This document shows, piece after piece, positions 24,285 to 33,429 of a DNA stretch of 64,000 nucleotides. The notes beneath the pieces were generated by a model. It worked only from the letters and a program-made list of their open reading frames with translations. It was not told the origin of the DNA and ran no database searches. A program made the position numbers and the translations under genes. Source of the stretch: Terriglobia bacterium (lineage in GTDB: Bacteria; Acidobacteriota; Terriglobia; Terriglobales; Acidobacteriaceae); contig JAIQFA010000001.1 in assembly GCA_020073525.1 (NCBI GenBank), forward strand, positions 124,001 through 188,000, read 5' to 3'. Position 1 is the first letter of the stretch. Every line of letters starts with the position of its first letter.

Positions 24285-26944
24285 CCACACCGGAACAGTG
24301 GCCAAAGATTAAGGAGATCGTCGGGGCGGCGCTCGAACGCGAGCCGTGCGAACGGGCCACCTTCCTCGACGACGCCTGCGCGCAACACCCAGAGTTGCGG
24401 GCGGAGGTCGAGTCCCTGCTCGCCGCGTATGCCGAGGCTGATGGGTTGTCCGAACATCCCTGGGCGCTCCCCCAATCCGACGTTGCGCAAGAGTCCAAGA
24501 CGATCGGGCCGTATCGACTAGTTCAGGAACTCGGCGTCGGAGGAATGGGACAAGTGTGGCTGGCGGAGCAAACCTCGCCGGTGCGCCGTCGAGTTGCGCT
24601 GAAGTTGATTAAGGCCGGGATGTACGACGCCGCTGTCGTACAGCGTTTCCAGGCGGAGCGGCAATCGCTAGCCCTGATGGATCATCCGGCGATCGCCAAG
24701 GTGTTCGACGCGGGCGCGACTGCCGTCGGTCAACCCTACCTCGTGATGGAGTACGTCGATGGTCTTCCGATCACCGATTACTGCGATCGGAAGAAACTGG
24801 GGATTCGCGATCGCCTGAAGCTGTTTTTGCAGGTATGCGAAGGCGTGCAGCACGCGCACCAGAAGGCCATCATCCATCGCGACCTGAAGCCTTCCAACAT
24901 TTTGGTAGTCGAAGTCGACGGGAAACCGATGCCGCGGATCATCGACTTTGGGCTGGCGAAAGCTATGGCATCCACCGTGCCCGGGGCAACATTGTTCACG
25001 CAGGTGGGGGCCTTTCTGGGCACGCCGGGATACATGAGCCCGGAACAAGCCGACCCGAACCTACACGACATCGATACGCGAACGGATGTTTATTCGCTGG
25101 GCGTGGTTCTTTACGAACTGCTGACGGGATCTTTGCCGTTTGACACGACGGAATGGAAGAAGCAGCGGCTGGATGATGTGTTGCGGCAATTACGGGAGAC
25201 CGATCCGCAGCGACCAAGTACCAAGGTCAACACGAATCGCGACACCTCGACAGCGCAGGCTGAAGCGCGCAGCACCGAACCGCGGCAACTGGCGACTTTG
25301 CTGAGAGGTGATCTCGATTGGATCACGCTCAAGGCGCTGGAGAAGGAACGGGAACGAAGATACGGCACGCCGTCGGAACTGGCCGCCGATATCACACGAT
25401 TCCTGGAGAACCGTCCGGTGGTGGCGCGTCCGGCGAGCACGGGGTATCGGCTAAGGAAGTATGTGCGGCGGAATCGCGCGGCGGTAGCGGTGACATTGGG
25501 CGCATTGGCGGTGCTGGTGGCATTCCTGGTGATGCAGGCAGTGCAACTGCGGCGCATCACGCGGGAACGCGATCGGGCGGACCGCATCACGCAGTTCATG
25601 ACCAACATGTTTAAGGTCTCCGACCCCGGCGAGTCTCGAGGCAACAGCATCACGGCGCGCGAAATTCTCGACAAATCATCAACGGAGATCGATACCGGCT
25701 TAGCTCAAGATCCGGAACTGCAAACGCGAATGATGGACACGATGGGCCACGTCTATGCCAACCTCGGCCTCTTCTCGAAGGCTCAGGCAATGTTTGAACG
25801 CACAATCGCCATTGGACGCCGTACCGGCCAGGCCTCGAATCCGGCCGTTTTGAGTTCGATGTCGCGACTGGCGTTCATTCTCATCCGCCAGGGTAAATAC
25901 CCGGATGCGGAGACGTTACTGCGAGAGACCATCGAGGGCCAACGTCGAACCGTGGGGCCGAATACGGAATCGACCCTGCAATCGATGCGCTACCTCGCCT
26001 ATGCTCAAGAAGGCGAAGGCAAGTACAAGGAAGCCGAGGTTACGGGCCGGGAGGCGCTTGATACGGATAAGCGTGTCCTTGGCCCTGAACACCCCGAGAC
26101 GTTGTTGTGCATGAACGAACTGGCCAACATCCTCGACGATGAAGGCAAGCTGCCTGAGGCGGAGAAGTTGTATCGCGACACACAAGCGATTCAAAGCCGC
26201 ACGCTAGGTCCGGATTATTTCGAGACCCTGACGACTGCTTCTAACCTCGCAGGCGTTTTGCAGGAACAGGGCCGCCTGGCCGAAGCGGAAAAGTTGCAGC
26301 GCGAGATTCTCGCCGTCCGCACCCGCGTGATTGGTCCCGACCACCCCGATACACTGCAAGTGAAGATCAACCTGGCAAACACCCTGGACTCCGGTGGACA
26401 ATACGCGGAAGCCGAAAGAATTTACCGTGAGTCAATCGAGACTCAGCGGCGGGTGCTTGGACCTGAGCACGCAGACATGCTCACCGCGATGCACAACCTC
26501 GGCGGAACCCTGCGTAGAGAAGGTCGATGGGGCGAGGCCGAGAAAGTTCAGCGCGAGACGCTCGCCCTTCGCCGAAAAGTGATTGGGCCCGAAAATCCGG
26601 AGACTCTGAAGACCGTCGGAGAACTGGCTCTGACTCTTTCTCATGAGAAGAAGTTCGACGAAGCGCGAAAGTTGTACGCCGAACGCATCGATGTTCTAGG
26701 CCGCACGCAAGGAAGGGCGGAGGCTGCGGCCGCTTGGTACGATTTTGCCTGTGGCGCTGCCGTCGCGGGGTTTTCCGAGGAGGCTTTCGACCACCTGAAG
26801 CACGCAATTGACGGCGGATTTTCAGATTTCGGGCAGATGCGCACCAACGAGCAGCTGAAGTCACTTCGCGGAGATCCACGTTTTGAAGCCCTGATCGTGA
26901 CGATGCATCAGCGCGCCACCGCATCCGCCAACAAGTCCAACTAG
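24281..26944 (+). CDS. Membrane serine/threonine protein kinase with TPR domain
   Basis: An 887-residue kinase. The Hanks-type domain (residues ~70-345) has the P-loop ELGVGGMGQVWLAE, catalytic Lys in VALKLIKAG, loop HRDLKPSNIL, and DFGLAKA, followed by GTPGYMSPEQ in the activation segment. A transmembrane helix lies near residues 405-425 (TLGALAVLVAFLVMQAVQL); the following ~450 residues carry about ten tetratricopeptide repeats of the NxxLAxxLxxQGxxxEAE type. The layout is the common Acidobacteriota kinase coupled to an ECF sigma factor. A GTG at 24281, overlapping the sigma stop codon, is preferred over the upstream ATG at 24230, which would lie inside the sigma gene. The C-terminal domain may sense a periplasmic partner. 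Confidence 0.93.
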   Translation: MTTPEQWPKIKEIVGAALEREPCERATFLDDACAQHPELRAEVESLLAAYAEADGLSEHPWALPQSDVAQESKTIGPYRLVQELGVGGMGQVWLAEQTSPVRRRVALKLIKAGMYDAAVVQRFQAERQSLALMDHPAIAKVFDAGATAVGQPYLVMEYVDGLPITDYCDRKKLGIRDRLKLFLQVCEGVQHAHQKAIIHRDLKPSNILVVEVDGKPMPRIIDFGLAKAMASTVPGATLFTQVGAFLGTPGYMSPEQADPNLHDIDTRTDVYSLGVVLYELLTGSLPFDTTEWKKQRLDDVLRQLRETDPQRPSTKVNTNRDTSTAQAEARSTEPRQLATLLRGDLDWITLKALEKERERRYGTPSELAADITRFLENRPVVARPASTGYRLRKYVRRNRAAVAVTLGALAVLVAFLVMQAVQLRRITRERDRADRITQFMTNMFKVSDPGESRGNSITAREILDKSSTEIDTGLAQDPELQTRMMDTMGHVYANLGLFSKAQAMFERTIAIGRRTGQASNPAVLSSMSRLAFILIRQGKYPDAETLLRETIEGQRRTVGPNTESTLQSMRYLAYAQEGEGKYKEAEVTGREALDTDKRVLGPEHPETLLCMNELANILDDEGKLPEAEKLYRDTQAIQSRTLGPDYFETLTTASNLAGVLQEQGRLAEAEKLQREILAVRTRVIGPDHPDTLQVKINLANTLDSGGQYAEAERIYRESIETQRRVLGPEHADMLTAMHNLGGTLRREGRWGEAEKVQRETLALRRKVIGPENPETLKTVGELALTLSHEKKFDEARKLYAERIDVLGRTQGRAEAAAAWYDFACGAAVAGFSEEAFDHLKHAIDGGFSDFGQMRTNEQLKSLRGDPRFEALIVTMHQRATASANKSN

Positions 26945-26965
26945 CTCAAGAGCAGGAAAGCTCGA

Positions 26966-26995
26966 TTGACAATTCTCCCTCGGCTGCCCTAGTAT
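26966..26995 (+). promoter_or_regulatory. Probable sigma-70-type promoter of the his operon
   Basis: TTGACA at 26966-26971 (perfect -35) and TAGTAT at 26990-26995 (-10), spaced by 18 nt. Transcription would begin near 27002-27004, placing the leader-peptide GTG (27006) at or within a few bases of the RNA 5' end. Confidence 0.75.
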
Positions 26996-27005
26996 CAAAC
27001 GCATC

Positions 27006-27077
27006 GTGACTCCGCTGACCCATCGCCACCATCATCATCACCATGCGATGAGCGTGTCGGCGGGGAACCACGGATAA
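27006..27077 (+). CDS. hisL: his operon leader peptide
   Basis: A 23-codon frame from GTG 27006 to TAA 27075-27077, read MTPLTHRHHHHHHAMSVSAG then NHG. Codons 6-13 are His-Arg-His-His-His-His-His-His (seven of eight His), and an eighth His is at position 22. A His run of this kind directly before hisI is the hallmark of a translation-sensing attenuator: with little charged tRNA-His the ribosome stalls over 27021-27044. No ribosome binding site can exist if transcription starts near 27003, so initiation would be leaderless or nearly so. The symbol follows the enterobacterial counterpart by function; sequence homology is not implied. Confidence 0.85.
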   Translation: MTPLTHRHHHHHHAMSVSAGNHG

Positions 27078-27113
27078 CCAAAGCACTCATAGGAAATCCA
27101 AGCCCGCTGGCGC
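27012..27113 (+). promoter_or_regulatory. his attenuator: alternative 1:2 and 2:3 RNA pairings
   Basis: Segment 1 (27012-27019, plus 27021-27026) pairs with segment 2 (27056-27063, plus 27045-27050): eight pairs with one G-U, and a perfect CATCGC/GCGATG stem around the His codons. Segment 2 (27054-27064) can instead pair with segment 3 (27103-27113): eleven pairs with three G-U. Segment 3 is also the left arm of the terminator. A ribosome stalled on the His codons covers segment 1, so 2:3 forms and transcription continues; a ribosome that reaches the stop codon, or no ribosome, leaves segment 3 free for the terminator. Confidence 0.82.
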
Positions 27114-27136
27114 AGTACTCGCCCAGCGGGCTTTTT
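27100..27136 (+). terminator. Rho-independent terminator of the his leader
   Basis: An 11-bp perfect stem (27100-27110 with 27123-27133, core AGCCCGCTGG/CCAGCGGGCT), a 12-nt loop and a run of five T (27132-27136) followed by GCTTTT. It lies 49 nt before the hisI start, after the leader peptide stop codon, the standard place for the attenuator's terminator. Confidence 0.9.
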
Positions 27137-27185
27137 GCTTTTACGCGAGTTATGGAAATTTGGCGCTTGAGATCAGGAGGTTTCG

Positions 27186-27554
27186 ATGGAGATCGATTTC
27201 GACAAGATGCAGGGCCTGGCTCCTGCAGTCATTCAGGATGTGGGCAGTGGAGAACTGCTCATGGTGGGCTTCATGAACCGGGAAGCGCTGGACCAGACAC
27301 TGCACACCGGATTCGTAACGTTTTACAGCCGCACCCGCCGGGCACTTTGGACCAAGGGAGAGAGCTCTGGCAATCGTCTGCAGGTGGTTGCCGCCTGGAC
27401 TGACTGCGACCGGGATACAGTCCTGTTCCGCGTCCGTGTGCTGGGCGAGGGCAAGGTCTGCCACACCGGAACGCGCTCCTGCTTTACGCAGGAACTCCCA
27501 CTGGCGAGTGAGCACGGAACCGCTCTGCTTGGGCAGGAGAGGGCGGAGCGATGA
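27186..27554 (+). CDS. hisI: Phosphoribosyl-AMP cyclohydrolase
   Basis: A 122-residue cytoplasmic enzyme opening the purine ring of phosphoribosyl-AMP (third step of histidine synthesis). The family blocks are all present: [31 protein letters not shown], the metal-binding [11 protein letters not shown] (about residues 79-89) and CHTGTRSCF (97-105) near the end. The protein ends after this domain, so it is the stand-alone HisI form; the fused HisE pyrophosphohydrolase of HisIE proteins is missing and no hisE gene is seen in the operon. A strong AGGAGG stands before the ATG at 27186. The gene is first in the operon, 49 nt after the attenuator terminator, and its stop overlaps the hisG start. 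Confidence 0.95.
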   Translation: MEIDFDKMQGLAPAVIQDVGSGELLMVGFMNREALDQTLHTGFVTFYSRTRRALWTKGESSGNRLQVVAAWTDCDRDTVLFRVRVLGEGKVCHTGTRSCFTQELPLASEHGTALLGQERAER

Positions 27555-28420
27555 AATTGCGGCTGGGCATCCCCAAAGGAAGTTTGCAGGAAGCCACACT
27601 CAGCCTATTCACGCGCGCCGGACTTCGCGTGTATACCAACGCCCGCTCGTACTTCGCCGCGACCGATGATCCCGAGATCGAATGCATGCTCATTCGTGCC
27701 CAGGAAATGGCTCGATACGTCGAGCATGGAGCGCTGGACGCGGGCTTGACGGGCTTGGACTGGGTGCTCGAAAGCGGCCTCGATGTCGTCAAGGTCGCCG
27801 ACCTGATCTATGCCAAACAAAGCATGGGTCGCGTCAAGTGGGTGCTGGCCGTTCCGGAAGATTCGAAATTCCAGAAACTCGAGGACCTTGACGGGCGAAT
27901 CATTGCCACCGAACTGGTCAGTTTCACCCGCAATTACTTTGCGAGCCGGAAGGTTGACGCGCGGGTCGAGTTCTCCTGGGGCGCGACCGAAGTGAAACCG
28001 CCGCTCCTGGCAGACGCCATCGTCGAGGTGACGGAGACGGGCAGTTCACTGCGCGCCAATCACCTGCGAATTCTCGAAACTGTTCTGGAGTCGAACACGC
28101 AACTGATCGCGAACAAGGCTGCCTGGACGGATCCCGCGCGCCGGGAAAAGATCGAGAACCTGTCCGTCATGCTCAGGGGAGCTATGGCTGCGCACGGACG
28201 GGTCGGTTTGATGCTCAACGTGCGCAAATCAGACTTGCCTGCGGTTCTCGGCCTTTTGACGGCATTGAAAAATCCGACCGTCGCTCCCCTGGCGGATGGC
28301 GAGTGGGTCGCGGTCAACACCGTCATCGAGGAGAGCACCGCCTGGTCGCTGATTCCGAAGCTGAAGCAAGCCAACGCTCAGGGCATCGTCGAATATCCGC
28401 TGAACAAAGTGGTGATGTGA
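27551..28420 (+). CDS. hisG: ATP phosphoribosyltransferase (long form)
   Basis: A 289-residue enzyme catalysing the first step of histidine synthesis, joining ATP and PRPP. Its start [20 protein letters not shown] and the blocks [30 protein letters not shown] and [15 protein letters not shown] match HisG. The length and the C-terminal region ([19 protein letters not shown] to [20 protein letters not shown]) are those of the long form with the ACT-like regulatory domain that binds histidine, so no hisZ partner is needed. Feedback inhibition by histidine is therefore expected, in addition to attenuation. The ATG at 27551 overlaps the hisI stop codon (ATGA). Confidence 0.96.
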   Translation: MKLRLGIPKGSLQEATLSLFTRAGLRVYTNARSYFAATDDPEIECMLIRAQEMARYVEHGALDAGLTGLDWVLESGLDVVKVADLIYAKQSMGRVKWVLAVPEDSKFQKLEDLDGRIIATELVSFTRNYFASRKVDARVEFSWGATEVKPPLLADAIVEVTETGSSLRANHLRILETVLESNTQLIANKAAWTDPARREKIENLSVMLRGAMAAHGRVGLMLNVRKSDLPAVLGLLTALKNPTVAPLADGEWVAVNTVIEESTAWSLIPKLKQANAQGIVEYPLNKVVM

Positions 28421-29694
28421 TGCGCAAAAACAATAACAAGGACTTGATGCGCATCCTCGGAGGCGACGAGCAGGCTCGTTTGGCGACGGCGCTCGCCGGA
28501 CGCGGCGCCACCGATCTGGCGGACGTCGAACCGGCAGTCCGCCGCATTGTGAGCGACGTTAAGCGTAACGGCGATCGCGCCGTACGTCGCTATGCGACAC
28601 GTTGGGACGGGCTGGGCAAGGGCGAGTCACTGCGTGTTCCCGAAGACGAGATCCACAAAGCTTGGGAACAAACCGATCCGGAGTTAAAGGCCGCGATCGA
28701 GCAGGCTGCGGGAAACATTCGCCGCTATGCGGAGTGGCAGGCGCCTCAGGAGTGGCGACGTGAAGTTGAGTCCGGCATCAGCATCGGCCAGTTGGTTCGC
28801 CCGCTGGAGTCGGTGGGATGCTATGTCCCGGGCGGCCGTTACCCTTTGCCTTCCACGTTGCTCATGACCGTGATTCCCGCGCAGGTTGCTGGTGTAAAGC
28901 GGATTTGCGTCGCGTCTCCACACCCCGCGCCGGCAACCTTGGCGTCAGCGGCGTTTCTCGGCGTGCGCGAGTTTTACCGCGTTGGGGGCGCGCAGGCGAT
29001 CGCCGCCCTTGCCTTTGGAACGGAAGATATCCCGCGCGTCGACAAGATCGTGGGTCCGGGCAACCGATATGTCACCGCTGCCAAGAAGCTGGTAGCTTTC
29101 GATTGCGCCATTGAATTTCTGGCGGGCCCCACCGAAGCCGTCATCATCAGCGCCGATGGCGATCCGGCTTGCATTGCCTCCGACCTGGTAGCGCAGGCCG
29201 AGCATGATCCTGATGCGCTGTGTATCTTCCTAACGACGTCACGAGCGCTAGCAAAGAAAATTCAGAAGGAAGTGCAAAGACGGACGCGCACCAATCCGAT
29301 CGCCGCCCAGTCGCTCTTGCGGCGCGGCGCTATCCTGCTGGTCGCTTCGCTGGAACAGGCCGTCGCGACCGCGAATCGCCTCGCGCCTGAGCATCTCACC
29401 CTCCCAGCTGCGCTGGCTCCCAAGGTACAGCATGCCGGTGCAGTGTTCCTCGATGAGTTCACGCCTCAAGCTGCAGGGGACTACGTCTCCGGACCGAACC
29501 ATGTGCTGCCCACTGGTGGCATGGCGCGCGTGCGCGGTGGGCTCAGCGTGCACGATTTTGTTCGCGTCATCGCTTGTCAGCAGGTGTCCCGGACAGGAAT
29601 TCGCCGCATCGGACCGGCCGGCATCACCCTGGCGACTGCCGAAGGCCTGCAAGGACACGCCGAGGCATTCCGAGTGAGGTGCTCCCGTGCTTAA
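28420..29694 (+). CDS. hisD: Histidinol dehydrogenase
   Basis: A 424-residue zinc enzyme that oxidises histidinol to histidine in the last two steps of the pathway. Recognised blocks are VPGGRYPLPSTLLMTVIPA, GGAQAIAALAFGTEDIPRVD, KIVGPGNRYVTAAKK, GPTEAVIISADGD, the catalytic and metal-site region AQAEHDPDALC, and the C-terminal NHVLPTGGMARVRGGLSV. The frame opens at 28303 inside hisG; the ATG at 28420, overlapping the hisG TGA by one base (TGATG), is the proper start and gives the usual length. The gene follows the normal hisGDC order seen in many bacteria. Confidence 0.96.
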   Translation: MRKNNNKDLMRILGGDEQARLATALAGRGATDLADVEPAVRRIVSDVKRNGDRAVRRYATRWDGLGKGESLRVPEDEIHKAWEQTDPELKAAIEQAAGNIRRYAEWQAPQEWRREVESGISIGQLVRPLESVGCYVPGGRYPLPSTLLMTVIPAQVAGVKRICVASPHPAPATLASAAFLGVREFYRVGGAQAIAALAFGTEDIPRVDKIVGPGNRYVTAAKKLVAFDCAIEFLAGPTEAVIISADGDPACIASDLVAQAEHDPDALCIFLTTSRALAKKIQKEVQRRTRTNPIAAQSLLRRGAILLVASLEQAVATANRLAPEHLTLPAALAPKVQHAGAVFLDEFTPQAAGDYVSGPNHVLPTGGMARVRGGLSVHDFVRVIACQQVSRTGIRRIGPAGITLATAEGLQGHAEAFRVRCSRA

Positions 29695-30775
29695 CGCTCG
29701 CGAAGCCGTAAAAAATCTGCAAGCGTATCGTCCCCCGTTAGCTGGTCGAACCGGGCTGCGTCTCGATTTCAACGAAAGCACAGTGGGGTGTTCGCCGCGC
29801 GTGCTAGCCCGGTTGCGCTCGCTCGATTCCGAACTGCTGGCGCGCTATCCCGAGCGCGAACCGGTTGAAAGAGAAGTCGCCGGCTTTCTCGGACTCGATC
29901 CGGCGCAGGTTCTGCTCACCAACGGAGTCGATGAAGCCATTCACCTGCTTTGCTCCACGTATCTCGATCCGGGGGACGAAGCGCTCATCGTAGTGCCCAC
30001 GTTCGCCATGTACGCGATCTTCGCTCAGGCCGAAGGCGCCCGCGTGATCGAAGTGCGCGCCGGCGAAAACTTTGCATTTCCCTTGCAGGATGTGCTCGCC
30101 CGAATCAGCCCCCGCACCCGGCTCATCGCAGTGGCGAATCCTAACAATCCGACTGGAGCAGCGGCCCCCGGCGATGTTCTCCTGCAGATCGCGCAAGCAG
30201 CCCCGCAAGCTGCATTGCTCGTCGATGAGGCCTATTTCGAATTTCACGGCGAAACGCTGATCGAGCAGACCCGCAAGATTGAGAATCTGTTCGTGGCGCG
30301 AACCTTCTCCAAGGCCTACGGACTCGCCGGTTTGCGCATCGGCGTTCTAGCGGGAGCAACTGGACAGATGGCGATGGTCCACCGCGTCGCCTCGCCCTAC
30401 AGCGTGAATGCGGCCGCCCTCGCGGTCCTGCCCGAGGCGCTGCGCGATCAGGAGTACGTTGGTGGCTATGTTGCGCAAGTTCTCAGAAACCGCGAGAGAT
30501 TGCAGCAGGAACTTGGCTATCTCGGATTGCACTACTGGTCGAGCCACGCTAATTTTGTCCTCGTACGCATTGGCTCAGGTCACGCGGAGTTCGTTCGAGC
30601 CCTGCGTGATCGCGGAATTCTGGTGCGCGACCGCCACTCTGACCCGGGATGCGAAGGCTGCGTCCGCCTGACCATAGGAACGGACGATCACACGCACCGC
30701 CTCATCGCCGCGCTGCGAGACCTAGTTGAAGAACTTGGCTTGCGAACTGGTTTTCGAAGCGAGGTGCGGGTGTGA
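29687..30775 (+). CDS. hisC: Histidinol-phosphate aminotransferase
   Basis: A 362-residue PLP-dependent transaminase of fold type I, converting imidazole-acetol phosphate and glutamate to histidinol phosphate. The N-terminus has [17 protein letters not shown], the cofactor region [10 protein letters not shown] and [10 protein letters not shown], and the PLP lysine in [16 protein letters not shown] (Lys near 206). It is close in length to HisC proteins; the late EGCVRLTIG segment replaces the common CLRITVG. The start is GTG at 29687, inside the end of hisD (8-nt overlap). Aromatic-aminotransferase activity is a possible second role, as in many HisC enzymes. Confidence 0.94.
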   Translation: MLNAREAVKNLQAYRPPLAGRTGLRLDFNESTVGCSPRVLARLRSLDSELLARYPEREPVEREVAGFLGLDPAQVLLTNGVDEAIHLLCSTYLDPGDEALIVVPTFAMYAIFAQAEGARVIEVRAGENFAFPLQDVLARISPRTRLIAVANPNNPTGAAAPGDVLLQIAQAAPQAALLVDEAYFEFHGETLIEQTRKIENLFVARTFSKAYGLAGLRIGVLAGATGQMAMVHRVASPYSVNAAALAVLPEALRDQEYVGGYVAQVLRNRERLQQELGYLGLHYWSSHANFVLVRIGSGHAEFVRALRDRGILVRDRHSDPGCEGCVRLTIGTDDHTHRLIAALRDLVEELGLRTGFRSEVRV

Positions 30776-31359
30776 GGAAAGCCAAACTGCATCGCAAGAC
30801 GGCGGAAACGGAAATTCGAATTGCCCTCACCATTGAGGGACGCGGGAAGTACGAAGTCTCCACGGGCATTCGTTTTCTTGACCACATGTTGGAGTTATTC
30901 ACCCGTCACGGCGGCTTCGATTTGAAGCTCGCCGCACTGGGCGACCTGGATGTGGATCAGCACCACACCGTCGAAGATGTCGGCATCAGCCTGGGTGAGG
31001 CGTTTGACCGCGCGCTGGGGGACCGGCGCGGCATCCTGCGAGCCGGATATTTTCTGATGACCATGGACGAAACCCTTGGCCTCGCGGCCGTGGACTTCGG
31101 CGGCCGCGCGGTGTCCGTCGTCCAGACTAGGGTGCGAGCGACTCGAGTCGGCGATCTCCAGACGGAACTGGTCGATGATTTCTTCGAGGGCTTTGCCCGC
31201 GGCGCGCGCGCGAATGTTCATGTGCGTGTCCTGTACGGGCGCTCCAGCCATCACAAGATCGAAGCGCTCTTCAAAGCTTTTGCACGCGCGCTTCGTGTTG
31301 CCTGCTCCCGCGACCGCCGCCTGGGACGAATGTTGCCGAGCACGAAGGGACTCTTATGA
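30772..31359 (+). CDS. hisB: Imidazoleglycerol-phosphate dehydratase
   Basis: A 195-residue metal-dependent dehydratase, forming imidazole-acetol phosphate. The two metal-binding His clusters are in [17 protein letters not shown] (about residues 36-52) and [17 protein letters not shown] (about 62-78); a second such pair, [20 protein letters not shown], is near 155-175. It lacks the histidinol-phosphatase domain fused to HisB in enterobacteria, so that step needs a separate enzyme, not seen in this window. The GTG start at 30772 overlaps the hisC stop in a GTGA. Length is normal for monofunctional HisB. Confidence 0.95.
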   Translation: MRKAKLHRKTAETEIRIALTIEGRGKYEVSTGIRFLDHMLELFTRHGGFDLKLAALGDLDVDQHHTVEDVGISLGEAFDRALGDRRGILRAGYFLMTMDETLGLAAVDFGGRAVSVVQTRVRATRVGDLQTELVDDFFEGFARGARANVHVRVLYGRSSHHKIEALFKAFARALRVACSRDRRLGRMLPSTKGLL

Positions 31360-31952
31360 TCGCCATCGTGGATTACGGCGCCGGCAACCTGAATTCAGTG
31401 AAGAAAGCGTTCGACTATCTCGGCGCCGAAGTCGTCGTCACCGCGCACCCTGAAACAATCGCAGCGGCCGACAAGATCGTGTTGCCTGGTGTCGGGCATT
31501 TCTCTGCGTTGGGAGGTCTCGACAACAAGGGCCTAAGAACTGCCGTCCTGCAAGGCGTACGTGCCGGCAAGCCCATGCTCGGAATCTGCCTGGGAATGCA
31601 GTGGTTGTTCGAAGGCAGCGACGAGGCTCCCGAACTGGCGGGCGCGGGAATCTTCGCAGGGAGATGTCAGCCATTTCCGTCGTCGGTGAAATCGCCGCAC
31701 GTTGGATGGAACTCGCTCGCGATTCGGGATGGCTCGCGCTTGCTGCGTAACGTTGCGCCCGACTCTTTCGTTTACTATACGCACTCATTTCAAGCGCCGG
31801 TGGTTGCCTCCACCTCGGCGATGACAGAGTACGGAGCACTGTTTTCGGCCGTCGTCGAACACGAAAACACTTTCGGAGTGCAGTTCCATCCGGAAAAATC
31901 GTGGACCGTGGGGCTACTTATTCTCGAGAATTTCTGCGAGGCCGATTTGTGA
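31356..31952 (+). CDS. hisH: Imidazole glycerol phosphate synthase, glutaminase subunit
   Basis: A 198-residue class I glutamine amidotransferase. It forms ammonia from glutamine for HisF in a tight complex. The oxyanion region [13 protein letters not shown], the nucleophilic Cys in [13 protein letters not shown] (near residue 80) and the His-Glu pair in [10 protein letters not shown] (near 178-183) are all present. The ATG at 31356 overlaps the hisB stop (ATGA). The internal [15 protein letters not shown] matches the family's conserved GWN block. It is placed directly before hisF, as expected for subunits of one enzyme. Confidence 0.96.
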   Translation: MIAIVDYGAGNLNSVKKAFDYLGAEVVVTAHPETIAAADKIVLPGVGHFSALGGLDNKGLRTAVLQGVRAGKPMLGICLGMQWLFEGSDEAPELAGAGIFAGRCQPFPSSVKSPHVGWNSLAIRDGSRLLRNVAPDSFVYYTHSFQAPVVASTSAMTEYGALFSAVVEHENTFGVQFHPEKSWTVGLLILENFCEADL

Positions 31953-31962
31953 GGTACGACAA

Positions 31963-32724
31963 GTGCTAACCAAACGCATCATCGCCTGTCTCGACGTGGA
32001 CGATGGCCGCGTTGTAAAAGGCGTGCAGTTCGTTAATCTCCGCGATGCAGGGGACCCGGCCGACTGTGCCGCTGCCCATGCTTGCGACGGCGCAGACGAG
32101 ATCGTTCTGCTCGACATCACCGCCACCAGCGATAAGCGCAATACCATGCTCGACGTCGTCTCCCGCACCGCGCGCGGTTTGTTTATTCCGTTCACCGTCG
32201 GCGGAGGAATCCGCGAACTCGCCGATGCCGAAGCCGTGTTCGAGGCCGGTGCCGACAAGATCGCCATCAATTCGGCTGCGGTGCAGGACCCGTCGCTGAT
32301 CGGGAAAATTGCCGCGCGTTTCGGTTCGCAGGCGGTCGTGGTCGCCATCGATGCCCGGCGGGTGAACGGAGGTTTCGAAGTATTCGTCGCCGGAGGCCGC
32401 ACTCCCACCGGCCGCGACGCGTTGCAATGGGCGCGGGAGGCTGCCGCGTGCGGCGCGGGAGAAATTCTGCTGACTTCCATGGACTGCGACGGAACCCAGG
32501 CCGGCTTTGACTGCGAACTGGTGCAGTGTGTCGCCGACTCCGTTTCCATTCCGGTGATTGCGTCAGGAGGCGCCGGGTCGGCGCAACACTTTATTGATGT
32601 GTTTCGCGACGGACGCGCGGACGCGGCTCTGGCCGCATCCATCTTCCATTTCGGCATCGAGAACATCGCGCAATTAAAGAAGGAACTGCACAACGCCAAC
32701 GTGCCCGTGAGGTGGCCATGCTGA
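31963..32724 (+). CDS. hisF: Imidazole glycerol phosphate synthase, cyclase subunit
   Basis: A 253-residue TIM-barrel enzyme using ammonia from HisH to form imidazole glycerol phosphate and AICAR. The N-terminal catalytic Asp is in [17 protein letters not shown] (residue ~11), the phosphate sites in [10 protein letters not shown] and IASGGAGS, and the second catalytic Asp in [15 protein letters not shown] (near 129). The strand [20 protein letters not shown] is typical. It begins with GTG 11 nt after the hisH stop, the only non-overlapping junction in the operon. Its end overlaps the hisA start by 7 nt. Confidence 0.96.
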   Translation: MLTKRIIACLDVDDGRVVKGVQFVNLRDAGDPADCAAAHACDGADEIVLLDITATSDKRNTMLDVVSRTARGLFIPFTVGGGIRELADAEAVFEAGADKIAINSAAVQDPSLIGKIAARFGSQAVVVAIDARRVNGGFEVFVAGGRTPTGRDALQWAREAAACGAGEILLTSMDCDGTQAGFDCELVQCVADSVSIPVIASGGAGSAQHFIDVFRDGRADAALAASIFHFGIENIAQLKKELHNANVPVRWPC

Positions 32725-33392
32725 TTCCATCGATCGATCTTATGGGTGGCAAGATCGTGCAGTTGGTTCAGGGAGAAAAGAAGAAGCTGGAATTCGATAA
32801 CTTCGACTATTGGATCGAACGCTTTTCCAAGTTTCCCATTGTTCAAGTCATAGATTTGGACGCGGCCCGCGGAGCCGGCAACAACCGCGCGTTGGTGGAG
32901 CAGATTGCCGGCCGCCTCAAATGCCAGGTGGGCGGCGGCATTCGCAACCTCGAAAGTGCGCGGGAGCTTCTGAACATCGGTGCGCACAAGGTGATCATCG
33001 GGTCCGCGTTGATGAACGAAGGCCGGATCAACCGTGAGTACGCCCGTACGCTGGCGGAGACGCTATCTAAGTCGGCGCTTATGTTTGCAATCGACTCCCG
33101 AGGAGGCCGGGTTGCGATTGATGGTTGGCGTACACAGACTACCGTCACTGCTTTCGACATGATTCGCGAGCTGGAACAGTTCTGTGAGAGCTTCCTGTAC
33201 ACCCACATCGACACCGAGGGCCTAATGGGCGGCATTCCGATGGAAACGGTTCATGCGATCCGACGGGCCACGCAACGACACCTGGTGGTCGCGGGCGGTA
33301 TTACCGAGCAGCAGGAAATCGACAGCCTCGACGCGCTGGGAATTGATGCCGTGGTCGGCATGGCGCTGTATTCCGGAAAACTTCGCGTTTGA
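32718..33392 (+). CDS. hisA: HisA-like ProFAR isomerase
   Basis: A 224-residue TIM-barrel protein in the place of hisA, the isomerase that opens the ribose of ProFAR. It begins [20 protein letters not shown], with the first catalytic Asp in place, and has [20 protein letters not shown], a phosphate site in [12 protein letters not shown], and [16 protein letters not shown] with the second catalytic Asp. It diverges from common HisA in the strand [11 protein letters not shown], where most members have a D-I-x-R-D-G-x pattern. The ATG at 32718 (GAGGTGG upstream) is preferred to the GTG at 32712. Being co-transcribed with all the other his genes and with both catalytic Asp, it is very probably the isomerase. 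Confidence 0.87.
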   Translation: MLIPSIDLMGGKIVQLVQGEKKKLEFDNFDYWIERFSKFPIVQVIDLDAARGAGNNRALVEQIAGRLKCQVGGGIRNLESARELLNIGAHKVIIGSALMNEGRINREYARTLAETLSKSALMFAIDSRGGRVAIDGWRTQTTVTAFDMIRELEQFCESFLYTHIDTEGLMGGIPMETVHAIRRATQRHLVVAGGITEQQEIDSLDALGIDAVVGMALYSGKLRV

Positions 33393-33429
33393 AAGATAGT
33401 AAGGATATATAGACAAGCGCCGGAGACGT

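Noticed and set aside
33393-33429. Terminator between hisA and glpD
   Set aside because: The 37-nt gap has no stem followed by a U tract on either strand.
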